64,000 nucleotides of DNA from NCBI RefSeq assembly GCF_019753045.1, contig NZ_JAIELN010000004.1, forward strand, positions 1 to 64,000, in the 5' to 3' direction. Below the pieces are notes generated by a model, which saw only the letters and a program-made list of their open reading frames with translations, made no database searches and was not told the origin of the DNA. How positions within the stretch are numbered: the first letter of the stretch is position 1; each line of letters opens with the position of its first letter. Shown here piece by piece: positions 9,166 through 17,350 of the stretch. Source of the DNA: Hyphomicrobium sp. (GTDB lineage: Bacteria; Pseudomonadota; Alphaproteobacteria; Rhizobiales; Hyphomicrobiaceae). Position numbers and translations under genes: made by a program.

Positions 9166-10014
9166 TTAGCCGAGCTTCGCGGCCGCTCGCCTCAATCCCC
9201 GCAGAATAGGCTCATAAGCCTCTTCGTTCCGCGTTTCCGGATAGACCATATAGACCGGGTATACGAATTTTCTTGCGCGTTTGGGCTCTCTCACCCGGCC
9301 GCGTGCGATCAGTTTGCGCACCATGCGCGCCGGAAAATACCCCGAGCACTCGTTCGCCAGAAGATAATCGAGGCCCATCGGTCCGAGATCGAGACTGATC
9401 GCGGGGTTGGCGTGTTCTGGAAATGCGGCCGCGTGATCCTGCAAGAAATCCGCGCCCCAATCGACGAGCAGATAGTCGTTAACTCCGCGCCGTGCTGACG
9501 GTTTCGCCGACGAAACCAAAACAAACTCTTCGTCGAAAAGGTGTTCAATGGTCAGGCCCGGGGGAGGCGATGGCCGATACATGATCGCGAGATCGAGCGT
9601 TCCTTCTATCAACCGCTGGCTCAGCATCGGTGACGAGCCGGCGGTGGCGGAAACGGCGATTCCTGGGATCTGAACCCTCAGTCCCGTGACCCATTTCAAT
9701 AGGAATCCACCCCAAAGGCTCATCGGTGCTCCAACCGAGACATGCTCGGGATGCTGATCGGCGAGCGAGACCTGCAGCTGAGCCTGTTGCCAAACTCGGA
9801 CCATCGCGAGCGCATGCTTTTGGAAGAGTTCGCCGGCGCCTGTTAGTTCCGCGCCGGACTTGGAACGCGTGAAAAGTGGCCGTCCCAGCAGGTCTTCGAG
9901 GCCTTTGATGCGTGCGGAGACGGTCGATTGCGTAATGTTCAGTTTGCGTGCGGTGTCGACGAAGCTTCCAGTCTCAGCGACGACGAGAAAAGTGCGAGCG
10001 AGATTGACGTCCAT
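9166..10014 (-). CDS. LysR-family transcriptional regulator
   Basis: A 282-residue LysR-type regulator. The winged helix-turn-helix is at residues 1-60 (TFLVVAETGSFVDTARKLNITQSTVSARIKGLEDLLG), with the linker helix and a periplasmic-binding-like effector domain (about 90-280). The target and effector are unknown. It is divergent from the Lys/Ala-rich small peptide and a secreted protein, and a dyad typical of LysR boxes lies 37 bp upstream of its start, so autoregulation and control of the divergent genes are plausible inferences. Confidence 0.92.
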   Translation of the reverse strand: MDVNLARTFLVVAETGSFVDTARKLNITQSTVSARIKGLEDLLGRPLFTRSKSGAELTGAGELFQKHALAMVRVWQQAQLQVSLADQHPEHVSVGAPMSLWGGFLLKWVTGLRVQIPGIAVSATAGSSPMLSQRLIEGTLDLAIMYRPSPPPGLTIEHLFDEEFVLVSSAKPSARRGVNDYLLVDWGADFLQDHAAAFPEHANPAISLDLGPMGLDYLLANECSGYFPARMVRKLIARGRVREPKRARKFVYPVYMVYPETRNEEAYEPILRGLRRAAAKLG

Positions 10015-10050
10015 CGCGTGTGATCCTCATCGAGGCGTGGAAAACTCATC

Positions 10051-10067
10051 TATCGAAATTTCCGATA
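10051..10067. promoter_or_regulatory. Candidate LysR-type binding dyad
   Basis: TATCGAAATTTCCGATA has perfect 5 bp arms (TATCG/CGATA) around AAATTTC. It sits in the intergenic region just upstream of the LysR gene, the usual place of the autoregulatory site. Confidence 0.5.
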
Positions 10068-10120
10068 TCACCAAACGTCAAATTTCGTTTGTGCATTGTC
10101 TTGAATCTTATCAATGTCAA

Positions 10121-10161
10121 GTCGACCTGACTCGAGTCGGGTCGACAGACGTGCGTCTGTC
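10121..10161. promoter_or_regulatory. Two overlapping palindromes upstream of the Lys/Ala peptide
   Basis: The first, at 10121-10146, runs GTCGACC to GGTCGAC around ACTCGAGT with one mismatched pair. The second, at 10144-10161, is GACAGACG-TG-CGTCTGTC. They end about 30 bp before the peptide start and could be operators or a 5' leader hairpin. Confidence 0.5.
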
Positions 10162-10189
10162 AACGATCCAAACGGAAGGACGATTCAAA

Positions 10190-10258
10190 ATGGCTAAAGC
10201 TGCAAAGAAAGCCGCCAAGAAGGCCCCTGCCAAGAAGGCAGCTAAGAAGAAGAAGTAA
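10190..10258 (+). CDS. 22-residue lysine/alanine-rich basic peptide
   Basis: ATG with a strong ribosome site (GGAAGGA, spacing about 9) opens a 22-codon frame whose product contains only Met, Ala, Lys and one Pro, in AAKK repeats. It resembles the DNA-binding tails of bacterial histone H1-like and AlgP-like proteins, but is free-standing. The stop overlaps the next start as TAATG, so the downstream secreted protein is likely translationally coupled. DNA compaction or charge neutralisation is only a guess. Confidence 0.65.
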   Translation: MAKAAKKAAKKAPAKKAAKKKK

Positions 10259-10635
10259 TGAATTTCTGCCGCGATCGCAGGAGCGGCCGTTTTGACCTTC
10301 TGGCTCTTACGGCTAGCGCGATCGCAGTTCTTCTTATGACCTCGGCTGCTTCCGCAGCCACGATTACCAACCGAGGTGATAAAGAGGTCAAGCTCACCAT
10401 CACCCAGGGCTCATCTCACCAAGATGAGATTCTGCCAATAGGTAAGGTGATCGACGGGGTCTGTCAGAAGAGCTGCATCATCCGCCTTAACGATAGTGTG
10501 AATGCCGAGTACGAACTCGAAGGTTCGGAAAGCGTCTCGGTCGAAGAGGGATTTCTCTACTACGATTCTCCCGAAAAGGGGCTCGCGCCGCCCGCTGGCA
10601 GCGCCTCGAAAGCGGGAGAGAGGAAGATAAGGTAG
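10258..10635 (+). CDS. Secreted protein of unknown function
   Basis: The 125-residue protein starts with a basic N-terminus and a signal peptide (hydrophobic about residues 14-31, cleavage near ASAA). A small beta-rich domain follows with a Cys pair (GVCQKSCII) that could form a disulfide. The C-terminus is Lys/Ala-rich. No family is recognised. It is coupled to the preceding basic peptide by TAATG and followed by a terminator, so the two form a short bicistronic unit. Confidence 0.7.
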   Translation: MNFCRDRRSGRFDLLALTASAIAVLLMTSAASAATITNRGDKEVKLTITQGSSHQDEILPIGKVIDGVCQKSCIIRLNDSVNAEYELEGSESVSVEEGFLYYDSPEKGLAPPAGSASKAGERKIR

Positions 10636-10661
10636 AGAAAAGGTTGCGGCATCGCCTGTTT

Positions 10662-10702
10662 GGCGCTTGTGTCCCCCTCGGATGCAGGCGCCTTTTTCTT
10701 TT
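10662..10702 (+). terminator. Rho-independent terminator
   Basis: A 13 bp stem with three G-T wobble pairs (GGCGCTTGTGTCC with GGATGCAGGCGCC), loop CCCTC, then TTTTTCTTTT. Confidence 0.75.
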
Positions 10703-10740
10703 ATGAAGCTGCGATCGGGGGCCGATCGTCCGCTTTCGGA

Positions 10741-11451
10741 CTAGATTTCCAGCGCTTTGCCAGGCTCAACGAGCCTCGTCGGTCCGAAAATCTGTTGAAA
10801 ACTTCCGCGTAGAGCGACGTCGACATCATAAAACGTCACGGGCAAACCGAGGTCGGCCAAGCTCGTCACGCCATGATCGCGGATCCCGCATGGGACGATC
10901 CCGCTAAACTGGGAAAGATCGGGGTCGACGTTGAGGGCGATGCCATGGCTCGATACCCAGCGGCTGACGCGCAGCCCGATCGCGGCGATCTTATCCTCGA
11001 TCATTTCGCCCTTTGACGGCCGTCTCACCCAGATGCCGACGCGATCACGCCGGGTCTCGCCCTTCACGTTGAACTCGGCGAGGGCGTTGATCAGCCATGT
11101 TTCCAGATGAGTGATAAATTCACGGATGTCGCGGCCGCGCGTTTCGAGATCAAGCATGACATAGGCCACGCGCTGACCCGGGCCGTGATATGTGAACTGA
11201 CCGCCGCGGTTCGTTTGATAAACGGGGAGCGAGCCGGAATTCAGAAGGTCCTTTTCCTTCGCACCCGTGCCGGCCGTGTAGAGCGGCGGATGCTCCAAGA
11301 GCCAGACTAGTTCCTTCGCCCGTCCCTCCCGGATCGCCGCCGTCCGTCGCGCCATGATCTCGAGGGCGCGATCGTATTCGACGTAGCCATTGCTAACGGT
11401 CCAATCGACGGTGGCAGGCGAGGGGTTTGCAATCGATATTTTGGATGGCAT
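10741..11451 (-). CDS. lipB: Octanoyl-[acyl-carrier-protein]:protein N-octanoyltransferase
   Basis: LipB moves octanoyl groups from ACP to lipoyl domains, the first step of lipoate synthesis. Visible motifs are [12 protein letters not shown] (about residues 82-93), the catalytic lysine in [13 protein letters not shown] (Lys154) and the acyl-thioester cysteine in [15 protein letters not shown] (Cys188). At 236 residues it is normal for the family. It is a single gene, convergent with the preceding unit. Confidence 0.95.
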   Translation of the reverse strand: MPSKISIANPSPATVDWTVSNGYVEYDRALEIMARRTAAIREGRAKELVWLLEHPPLYTAGTGAKEKDLLNSGSLPVYQTNRGGQFTYHGPGQRVAYVMLDLETRGRDIREFITHLETWLINALAEFNVKGETRRDRVGIWVRRPSKGEMIEDKIAAIGLRVSRWVSSHGIALNVDPDLSQFSGIVPCGIRDHGVTSLADLGLPVTFYDVDVALRGSFQQIFGPTRLVEPGKALEI

Positions 11452-11703
11452 CGGCGTTAATCTGGACGGCTCATTGAGGACGGCGAACCTCGAAAATGGA
11501 CGAAAATACTGCTGTTTCGATGGCTCGGCGCGGAGCCTATCGTGACCTATCCATTATATAGAGTGAGTCCGAGCCGATGGGTTCGACACGATCCTGTCAA
11601 ACTGCCGCTTGCGTTTGTGTAAGGGCTCTGTTACGTCGGCGTCTTCGCGGATATGGGCGGCGCCAAAGCCCTTCGCGAATTCCAGATCTTACGGGTCTGA
11701 ACT

Positions 11704-11790
11704 GCGGTTGTGGCGGAATTGGTAGACGCACTACCTTGAGGTGGTAGCGCTGGAAACGGCGTGAAGGTTCGAGTCCTTTCAACCGCACCA
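11704..11790 (+). tRNA. tRNA-Leu (anticodon GAG)
   Basis: The acceptor stem GCGGTTG/CAACCGC, D-arm GGCGGAATTGGTAGACGC, anticodon arm CTACC-TTGAGGT-GGTAG (anticodon GAG at 11738-11740), long leucine-type variable arm (GCTGGAAACGGC), T-loop TTCGAGT and an encoded CCA end are all visible. It reads CUC and CUU codons. A terminator follows at 11831. Confidence 0.97.
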
Positions 11791-11830
11791 TTAATTTTCA
11801 AGTGCTTATGTACTTGAGCAAGGTTTCCAT

Positions 11831-11876
11831 CCGGAGCCGTCCGTCAACTATTGGCGGACGGGCTCCGGTTTTTTTT
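11831..11876 (+). terminator. Terminator downstream of tRNA-Leu
   Basis: CCGGAGCCGTCCG pairs with CGGACGGGCTCCGG with a one-base bulge, followed by eight T residues. Confidence 0.85.
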
Positions 11877-11940
11877 GTGCCGATGCTTGGCCGGCGGAGA
11901 GGTAAGGCCGCTCTCCGCCTCGAGTGTTAACGCGTCCGCC

Positions 11941-13461
11941 CTAAGCGGTCGGCATGGCGACGTAGCGATTGCCCTGGGCCGTCTTCAACTGCATCAGAAC
12001 GGCGCGCTTGCTCTGCTTCTTGGCGTCCTGGAGAGCCTGCGTCACATCGTGCGGACCCGTTACGGATTTGCCTCCGACCGAGAGGATGATGTCGCCCTTC
12101 TGAATGCCCTTCTCGGCGGCTTTGCCGTCAGGGTCGATGGTCACGACGACAGCCCCGTCTGTGCCTGCGCCTTCCACCTGATTGGCTGGAGCGAGCGTCA
12201 TGCCGAGCTTCGTCGCGCTGCCGGTCGGCGGGGCAAGCTGAGCCGTCTTGCCGCTCGGATAGGCGCCGACAGTCAGGTCGACTGTTTTATCATGCCCATC
12301 GCGAATGAGGGCTATGCTGATCGTTTTTCCGGGCGAGATGGCGGCGATCGTGCGGGCAAGATCGCGTCCGTCCTTGATCGGCTTTCCATCTACGGAAACG
12401 ATCACGTCCTTAGACTTAAGGCCGGCCGCGAGCGCCGGGCCACCGTCTTGCGGCTCGTCAACCAAGGCGCCTCTAGCCTCCTTCAGACCGAGGCTGTCGG
12501 CAATATCCGCCGTCACTGGCTGGATCGATACGCCAATCCAACCGCGTATGACCTGACCCGACGATTTGAGCTGGTCGGAAACGCGCTTTGCGGTTTCGGC
12601 GGGAATGTCGAACGCGATGCCGACCGAGCCTCCGGAAGGTGAAAATATGGCGGTGTTCACGCCAACGACTTCGCCCTTCTGGTTGAAGGTCGGGCCGCCC
12701 GAGTTGCCGTTATTGATGGGGGCGTCGATCTGAATGAAATCATCGTAAGGGCCAGCGCCGATGTCGCGTCCGTTAGCGGACACGATGCCGGCGGTGACGG
12801 TGCCGCCGAGGCCAAACGGATTGCCCATCGCCACAACCCAGTCACCGATGCGCGGCGCCTGCGAGGCAAAGCGCACGTAGGGGAAGTCGGATGATCCTTC
12901 CACTTTCAGAAGGGCGATATCCGTTTTCGGGTCGGTGCCGGCGACCTTCGCCGGGTAGCGCTTTCCGTCCTCCATCGCGATCTCAACGGTCTTGGCGTGA
13001 TCCACGACGTGATTGTTGGTAATCATGTAGCCGTCAGCGGAAATGAAGAAGCCGGAACCCTGCGCTTGCATCACATGCTTGCGAGGCTCGGCATTGCCCT
13101 GTTCCGACTGCGGATCGGATTGACGGAAGTCGAAAGGCAGACCTTGAAGCGGGTTGTCTCCGTCGTCCTGTCCGGCCGAGTCCGCGACGTCATCGATCCG
13201 TTCCGATTTGACGAACACGGAAACGACGGCGGGCTTCACTCGTTCGACGAGGTTGGCGAAGCCAGGCTCGCCCTGGCCGCTCGAAGCGGAGTCGCTAAGG
13301 TTCGCGACCGGCGTCAGCATTGAAGAGCTTGGCAGGCTGCTATTGTTGGCAAAGACTGCGGTCGTGCCGAGGGCCGCGATAATCGCGGCGCAGGCCGCCA
13401 GCGTTCGTTTGTGCGAAGCGATAATGCCCTTCATTTTGGGGGTGCTTGCCGTGTCATTCAT
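11941..13461 (-). CDS. DegP/HtrA-family periplasmic serine protease (Do family)
   Basis: A 506-residue envelope protease/chaperone that degrades misfolded proteins. An N-terminal signal anchor lies at about residues 19-39. The trypsin-like domain carries the triad His151 (ITNNHVVDH), Asp181 (TDIALLKV) and Ser254 (NNGNSGGPTFN). Two PDZ domains follow (about 285-375 and 405-495). The gene stands alone; DegP versus DegQ-type function cannot be told from sequence. Confidence 0.94.
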   Translation of the reverse strand: MNDTASTPKMKGIIASHKRTLAACAAIIAALGTTAVFANNSSLPSSSMLTPVANLSDSASSGQGEPGFANLVERVKPAVVSVFVKSERIDDVADSAGQDDGDNPLQGLPFDFRQSDPQSEQGNAEPRKHVMQAQGSGFFISADGYMITNNHVVDHAKTVEIAMEDGKRYPAKVAGTDPKTDIALLKVEGSSDFPYVRFASQAPRIGDWVVAMGNPFGLGGTVTAGIVSANGRDIGAGPYDDFIQIDAPINNGNSGGPTFNQKGEVVGVNTAIFSPSGGSVGIAFDIPAETAKRVSDQLKSSGQVIRGWIGVSIQPVTADIADSLGLKEARGALVDEPQDGGPALAAGLKSKDVIVSVDGKPIKDGRDLARTIAAISPGKTISIALIRDGHDKTVDLTVGAYPSGKTAQLAPPTGSATKLGMTLAPANQVEGAGTDGAVVVTIDPDGKAAEKGIQKGDIILSVGGKSVTGPHDVTQALQDAKKQSKRAVLMQLKTAQGNRYVAMPTA

Positions 13462-13787
13462 CTTGGTCGTTCCTAAATAAATGGGGCCTGATGCAATGAG
13501 GGACGTGCGCGTTCAGGCGCAGCGGGGGGAATTCCAATTTGCCTGCGCCAATCTTTCCGGAAGCCGTCCAACGCCTTAAAATTCAGAAAGCAATGGTGAT
13601 GCGTCGGCGCGCTTCGCGAACACCCTGCCGGCCGGAACGTTCGTGCTGATGCGATGGTTACCGCTCAGCGATGGTTGCCGCGTGAGCCGGGCAAGCCGAC
13701 ATCTTCCAATTTGATCTATTTCTTTGGCAATGAAGTTGGATCGTTCGGCGCAAGATCAGCGGGCCCATCAACGCTGGAGAGAACGCC
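13462..13787. other. Divergent intergenic region between the HtrA and DUF1269 genes
   Basis: No gene, repeat or terminator is evident. It must hold promoters for both flanking genes, but I see no confident -35/-10 pair. Confidence 0.4.
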
Positions 13788-14339
13788 ATGTCCGATCTGA
13801 TCGTCATCGTTTATCCGACCGAGGCGAAAGCCGAGGAAATGCGCGCGAAGCTTCTCGATCTTCAAAATCAGTATCTGCTGTCGATCGGCGATGCCGTCAT
13901 CGCGGTGAGGCGTGAAGACGGTAAGGTAAAGCTCAATCAGCTCTTGAATACGACGGCGGCAGGCGCCGTAACCGGCGGCTTTTGGGGCACCTTGGTCGGC
14001 TTGATCTTTCTGATGCCATTGCTCGGCGCGGCTGTCGGCGTTGCCTCCGGCGCGCTAGGCGGGGCACTGGCCGACTATGGCATCAATGATGACTTCATGA
14101 AGCAGCTCGCGTCCAAGCTGAAGCCCGGAAGCGCGGCGCTCTTCGTCGAAATCAGAAAGATGACGGAAGACAAGGTATTGGAGGCGATCAAGGGCACGGG
14201 CGGCGAGCTGCTGCAGACTTCGCTCGATCACACGAAGGAGCAAGCATTGCGAGAGGCGATCTCGGCTCACATTCCGCCGCCTTCGGAAGCATCGCCAGCG
14301 ACACCGCCGCCGAATCCAAATCCCAATCCGATGTCCTGA
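13788..14339 (+). CDS. DUF1269 domain protein
   Basis: A 183-residue protein whose N-terminus (MSDLIVIVYPTEAKAEEM) and Gly/Ala-rich hydrophobic hairpin (about residues 57-97) match the DUF1269 family of membrane-associated proteins. A helical region (TEDKVLEAIKGTGGELLQTSLDHTKEQALREAI) and a Pro/Asn-rich tail follow. The function is unknown; members often appear among stress-induced genes. GGAGAGAA gives a good ribosome site. Confidence 0.85.
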   Translation: MSDLIVIVYPTEAKAEEMRAKLLDLQNQYLLSIGDAVIAVRREDGKVKLNQLLNTTAAGAVTGGFWGTLVGLIFLMPLLGAAVGVASGALGGALADYGINDDFMKQLASKLKPGSAALFVEIRKMTEDKVLEAIKGTGGELLQTSLDHTKEQALREAISAHIPPPSEASPATPPPNPNPNPMS

Positions 14340-14457
14340 ATTCCCTGGCAGCCGTTTGTGGGGTTGCGCTTGGAGTGCGTCACGACCATGGGGGGCGTGA
14401 CGCGCGTGCGCATAGGCGCGGCATACGAGTGATAGATCGAGCGCGGCTAGCGTAAGG

Positions 14458-15567
14458 TCAATTGAAGAATGACCAGGGCAAATCCGGTTCCTTCGGCTTG
14501 CCGCCCTTTTTGGGTTTGGCGGTAGATGCCGGACCTGCAGAAATTTCGCCCGATTGATCTTCCGAAATCGAGGGCTTGGTCGAGATCTTCTTGTAGCGGG
14601 ACGCTTTGTGCTTCGATCCAGCAGGCGCCATCGCGGCGACGTCCGTTTCCTCCGTCGGCGTAGGCGCCGGGGACATGGGCCAAACGATCGAGCGCGCCGC
14701 GATCGGATTTGCCGCCTTTTTTGCAGACTTGGCAGCAATTGCCTTAAGGGCCGCGTCGTCGTACGACGCGATCGTCTCGATCTGTCCCTTCGGCACGAAG
14801 TGAACGACCTTGAAGCCCTGTTGCTGAAGTTCCTTCAGTAGATCGGGGAGCATGGCGGCAGTCCACGCGTGAATATCGTGCATCAAAATGATGCCCTTCT
14901 TGGTCTTCGCAAGCTGGGCAAGGATGCGTTGCTCGACGACTTTCGGGCTACGCGTCAGGTAATCCTTGGAATCGACGTCGACCCAAATCGCTCCGACATT
15001 CCGGCCCGTGAGATAACTCGAAGTCTGCTTGGTTCCGTTCAGATAGGGAAAGCGGAAAAGCGGCGCGACGGGGGCTCCCTTGGCGAGCGATACCGTCGAA
15101 ATCGAAGCTTCGATTTCCTGCTGGGCTTTGGCCAGCGAGACGGCGCGGAGATTCTTATGCGACCATGTGTGCGTGCCGACGGTGTGGCCTGCCGTCGCTA
15201 CCTCCCGCACCATCGCGGGGTCGGAGAGCGCCATCTGGCCGACCATGAAGAAGGTCGCTTTGGTGCATTGATCGGCGAGGGCCTTCAGGATCGGCTTGGT
15301 GACCGAACGAAGCGGACCGTCATCGAAGGTCAGAACGACTTCGCCATCGTTAAGCAACTGCTGAGCGCCGCGGATGTCGCCGCCGATATCGCCGCCTGCT
15401 GCCGGGTCGATTTCGACCACGCGCGAGACACCCAAGCGAGTCGTGTCGCCGGCGCAGGTGTCCAACTTAACGGACCCTCCAGCTTCGAACTCGGCCGAAA
15501 GCGGATTGTACGCTGCAAACGCCAAAAGCGACGCCAAGGCCGCCATGTAAATCGAAGGTTGCCGCAT
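14458..15567 (-). CDS. Polysaccharide deacetylase family protein
   Basis: A 369-residue exported NodB-domain hydrolase that would remove acetyl groups from peptidoglycan or another amino-sugar polymer. A signal peptide spans about residues 1-25. Catalytic motifs are LTFDDGPLRS (metal and base Asp), HTVGTHTWSHKNL (His metal ligands), LFRFPYLNG and the C-terminal LMHDIHAWTAAMLPDLL. After the domain, about 90 Lys/Ala/Pro-rich residues form an unusual tail. I prefer the internal ATG at 15567 because it places the signal peptide at the N-terminus. Confidence 0.9.
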   Translation of the reverse strand: MRQPSIYMAALASLLAFAAYNPLSAEFEAGGSVKLDTCAGDTTRLGVSRVVEIDPAAGGDIGGDIRGAQQLLNDGEVVLTFDDGPLRSVTKPILKALADQCTKATFFMVGQMALSDPAMVREVATAGHTVGTHTWSHKNLRAVSLAKAQQEIEASISTVSLAKGAPVAPLFRFPYLNGTKQTSSYLTGRNVGAIWVDVDSKDYLTRSPKVVEQRILAQLAKTKKGIILMHDIHAWTAAMLPDLLKELQQQGFKVVHFVPKGQIETIASYDDAALKAIAAKSAKKAANPIAARSIVWPMSPAPTPTEETDVAAMAPAGSKHKASRYKKISTKPSISEDQSGEISAGPASTAKPKKGGKPKEPDLPWSFFN

Positions 15568-15806
15568 CTTTCTCGCTTCGTGCCCCAAATCGAATTGCTC
15601 TTGTACGGGCGAGTACCCCAATGTTCAAGGAATGGGCATTACGGGCCATCGATCGCTTTTCTGCTGTTACTGAATAGCCGCGATAACGGGCGGGCCGGTC
15701 AAAGGCCAGGCAGGACCGCGGTTGTGCAGGCCTGCTGACATCGCGTGCCGCGTGCTGCATAGAGGCAACCCGCGTCACGGAAACGTTAAATTGGAAGGTC
15801 CAGCAG

Positions 15807-16247
15807 ATGGCGGTAAGCGTCAGGCCGGTAGTGGCAAGCGACGAGCAAGAGTGGCTAAAGCTCTTTCAGGACTATATCGTTTTCTACAAGACGAGCGTCC
15901 CCAAGGATGTCATCGCGCTGACGTGGCGCCGTCTTCTCTCCCGAGAGGATAACATGATGGCCCTGATTGCTCGCGACGCCGAGGGACGTGCGGTCGGCAT
16001 TGCGGCACTCGTCTTCCATCGGTCGACGTGGTCATCTTCCTGGTATTGCTATCTCGAAGATCTTTTCGTCGCTTCCGACTTGCGCGGGCAGGGTGTCGGC
16101 CGGGCGCTGATCGAGGCGACATATGCGGAAGCGGATCGCCGGGGCGCGGATCGCACGTATTGGGCGACCCAAGACGACAACGCGACGGCTCGCAAGCTTT
16201 ACGACCGGGTCGGTCAGCTGACGGAGTTCGTCCAGTATCGGCGATAG
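15807..16247 (+). CDS. GNAT-family N-acetyltransferase
   Basis: The 146-residue protein has the GNAT fold, with the acetyl-CoA-binding motif A in YLEDLFVASDLRGQGVGRALI (about residues 82-102) and the C-terminal ATQDDNATARKLYDRVG. The substrate (protein, amine or antibiotic) cannot be told from sequence. It stands alone, convergent with the membrane protein on the other strand. Confidence 0.9.
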   Translation: MAVSVRPVVASDEQEWLKLFQDYIVFYKTSVPKDVIALTWRRLLSREDNMMALIARDAEGRAVGIAALVFHRSTWSSSWYCYLEDLFVASDLRGQGVGRALIEATYAEADRRGADRTYWATQDDNATARKLYDRVGQLTEFVQYRR

Positions 16248-16255
16248 GGCGTTCG

Positions 16256-17254
16256 TCAGACGAGGCTGTCGATGTGGTCGAAGAGTTCGACCGCCTGCGG
16301 ATAGGCTCCGAGAATTTGGGACATCTCGCCGGAAAGCTCGCGCAGCCTGGTTTTCTGTGCCGAGGTCGGCGTTCCGGCGCGCATGAGCAACTCGAGTTCG
16401 GACAGGCGTTGTTCGAGATGCTGGGTGCCTGCCTGGCGCGCGTAGAAGCGGTGCATTTCGACGATTGCCGGAAGGACGCCGGTGTAATCGACAAACGCCT
16501 CGGCCGGTTGGCTGGGCGCGGCCGCTCCGTTCAACGCCGATGATAGTGACGGTTGGCCGCGCTGCGGTTGTGGCTGACGAGGCGCAGGGCCGGAGATTTC
16601 CGCCGGACCCTGTCCCGGACCTGGACCTGGACGCGGTCTCTGCGCGGCGGGCTGCGGGGTCCGGTCCTGAGTGCCGCTGCTCTGGCCGGGTTGGGCGGGA
16701 TGGCCGCCGGTCGTGACGTGTTGTTGGCCCGCTGAGTTGCCGCCGCCGTGCGGGGCCTGGGGGCCGCCGAGATTATCGATCTGGCCTCGCTCGAAGTTGA
16801 CGCTGAACGTCATCGATTCGTCGTTGCGGTTGATCTTCTCGGTGAGAATGCTGCGGACCTCTTCGAGAATGGAGCGGTCCGGCGCGGAAAATCGCGAGAT
16901 TATCCCATCGTTCGAAGAGATCAGCAGATAGTGCGTTTTATCTTCGGGACGAACCGCGAGGCCCGCGAATGCGAGTGCGATGAAGCCGAGTACCACCGTT
17001 GCGCCGGTCGGCGCCAGCGGACCCCATGAGAAGTCCGGCCGCATCGAGCCCAAGGCCATCATGAAGAACAATGCCGCGAGCAGCCAGAAGAGCGCCGTCG
17101 GCCGCGGCGTGACGTGCGTTCCGACACTGACAGTTGAAATGTTGGAGATCACAATGGTGCGGTTTGGCGTCGATAGTACGCGCCTATCAACGCGCAGCGA
17201 CGCGAACGTCTTGGTTGCTGCCGCGCTCTCTCTAATCCGTCCCGAAAACACCAT
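16256..17254 (-). CDS. DUF6232-like membrane protein with Pro/Gln-rich linker
   Basis: About 332 residues. The N-terminal part (RTIVISNISTVSVGTH, then two transmembrane segments around ALFWLLAALFFMMALG and ATVVLGFIALAFAGL) resembles DUF6232 membrane proteins. A strand-rich segment (HYLLISSNDGIISRFSAPD) comes next, then a long Gly/Pro/Gln linker and a helical C-terminal region (VLPAIVEMHRFYARQAGTQHLEQRLSELELL). Function is unknown. Several ATG codons are possible; 17254 has the better ribosome site. Confidence 0.65.
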   Translation of the reverse strand: MVFSGRIRESAAATKTFASLRVDRRVLSTPNRTIVISNISTVSVGTHVTPRPTALFWLLAALFFMMALGSMRPDFSWGPLAPTGATVVLGFIALAFAGLAVRPEDKTHYLLISSNDGIISRFSAPDRSILEEVRSILTEKINRNDESMTFSVNFERGQIDNLGGPQAPHGGGNSAGQQHVTTGGHPAQPGQSSGTQDRTPQPAAQRPRPGPGPGQGPAEISGPAPRQPQPQRGQPSLSSALNGAAAPSQPAEAFVDYTGVLPAIVEMHRFYARQAGTQHLEQRLSELELLMRAGTPTSAQKTRLRELSGEMSQILGAYPQAVELFDHIDSLV

Positions 17255-17350
17255 CGCATGCCTGATCATGGGACAACGTAATAGTCCGAGCGGGAACATA
17301 GTCGATGCGGCACGGAAACAGAAGCCTCGGCACTCGGTTACACAGGCTTT

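Noticed and set aside
11597-11791. 64-codon frame over tRNA-Leu
   Set aside because: It reads through the tRNA in reverse; such products are a common false call over tRNA genes.
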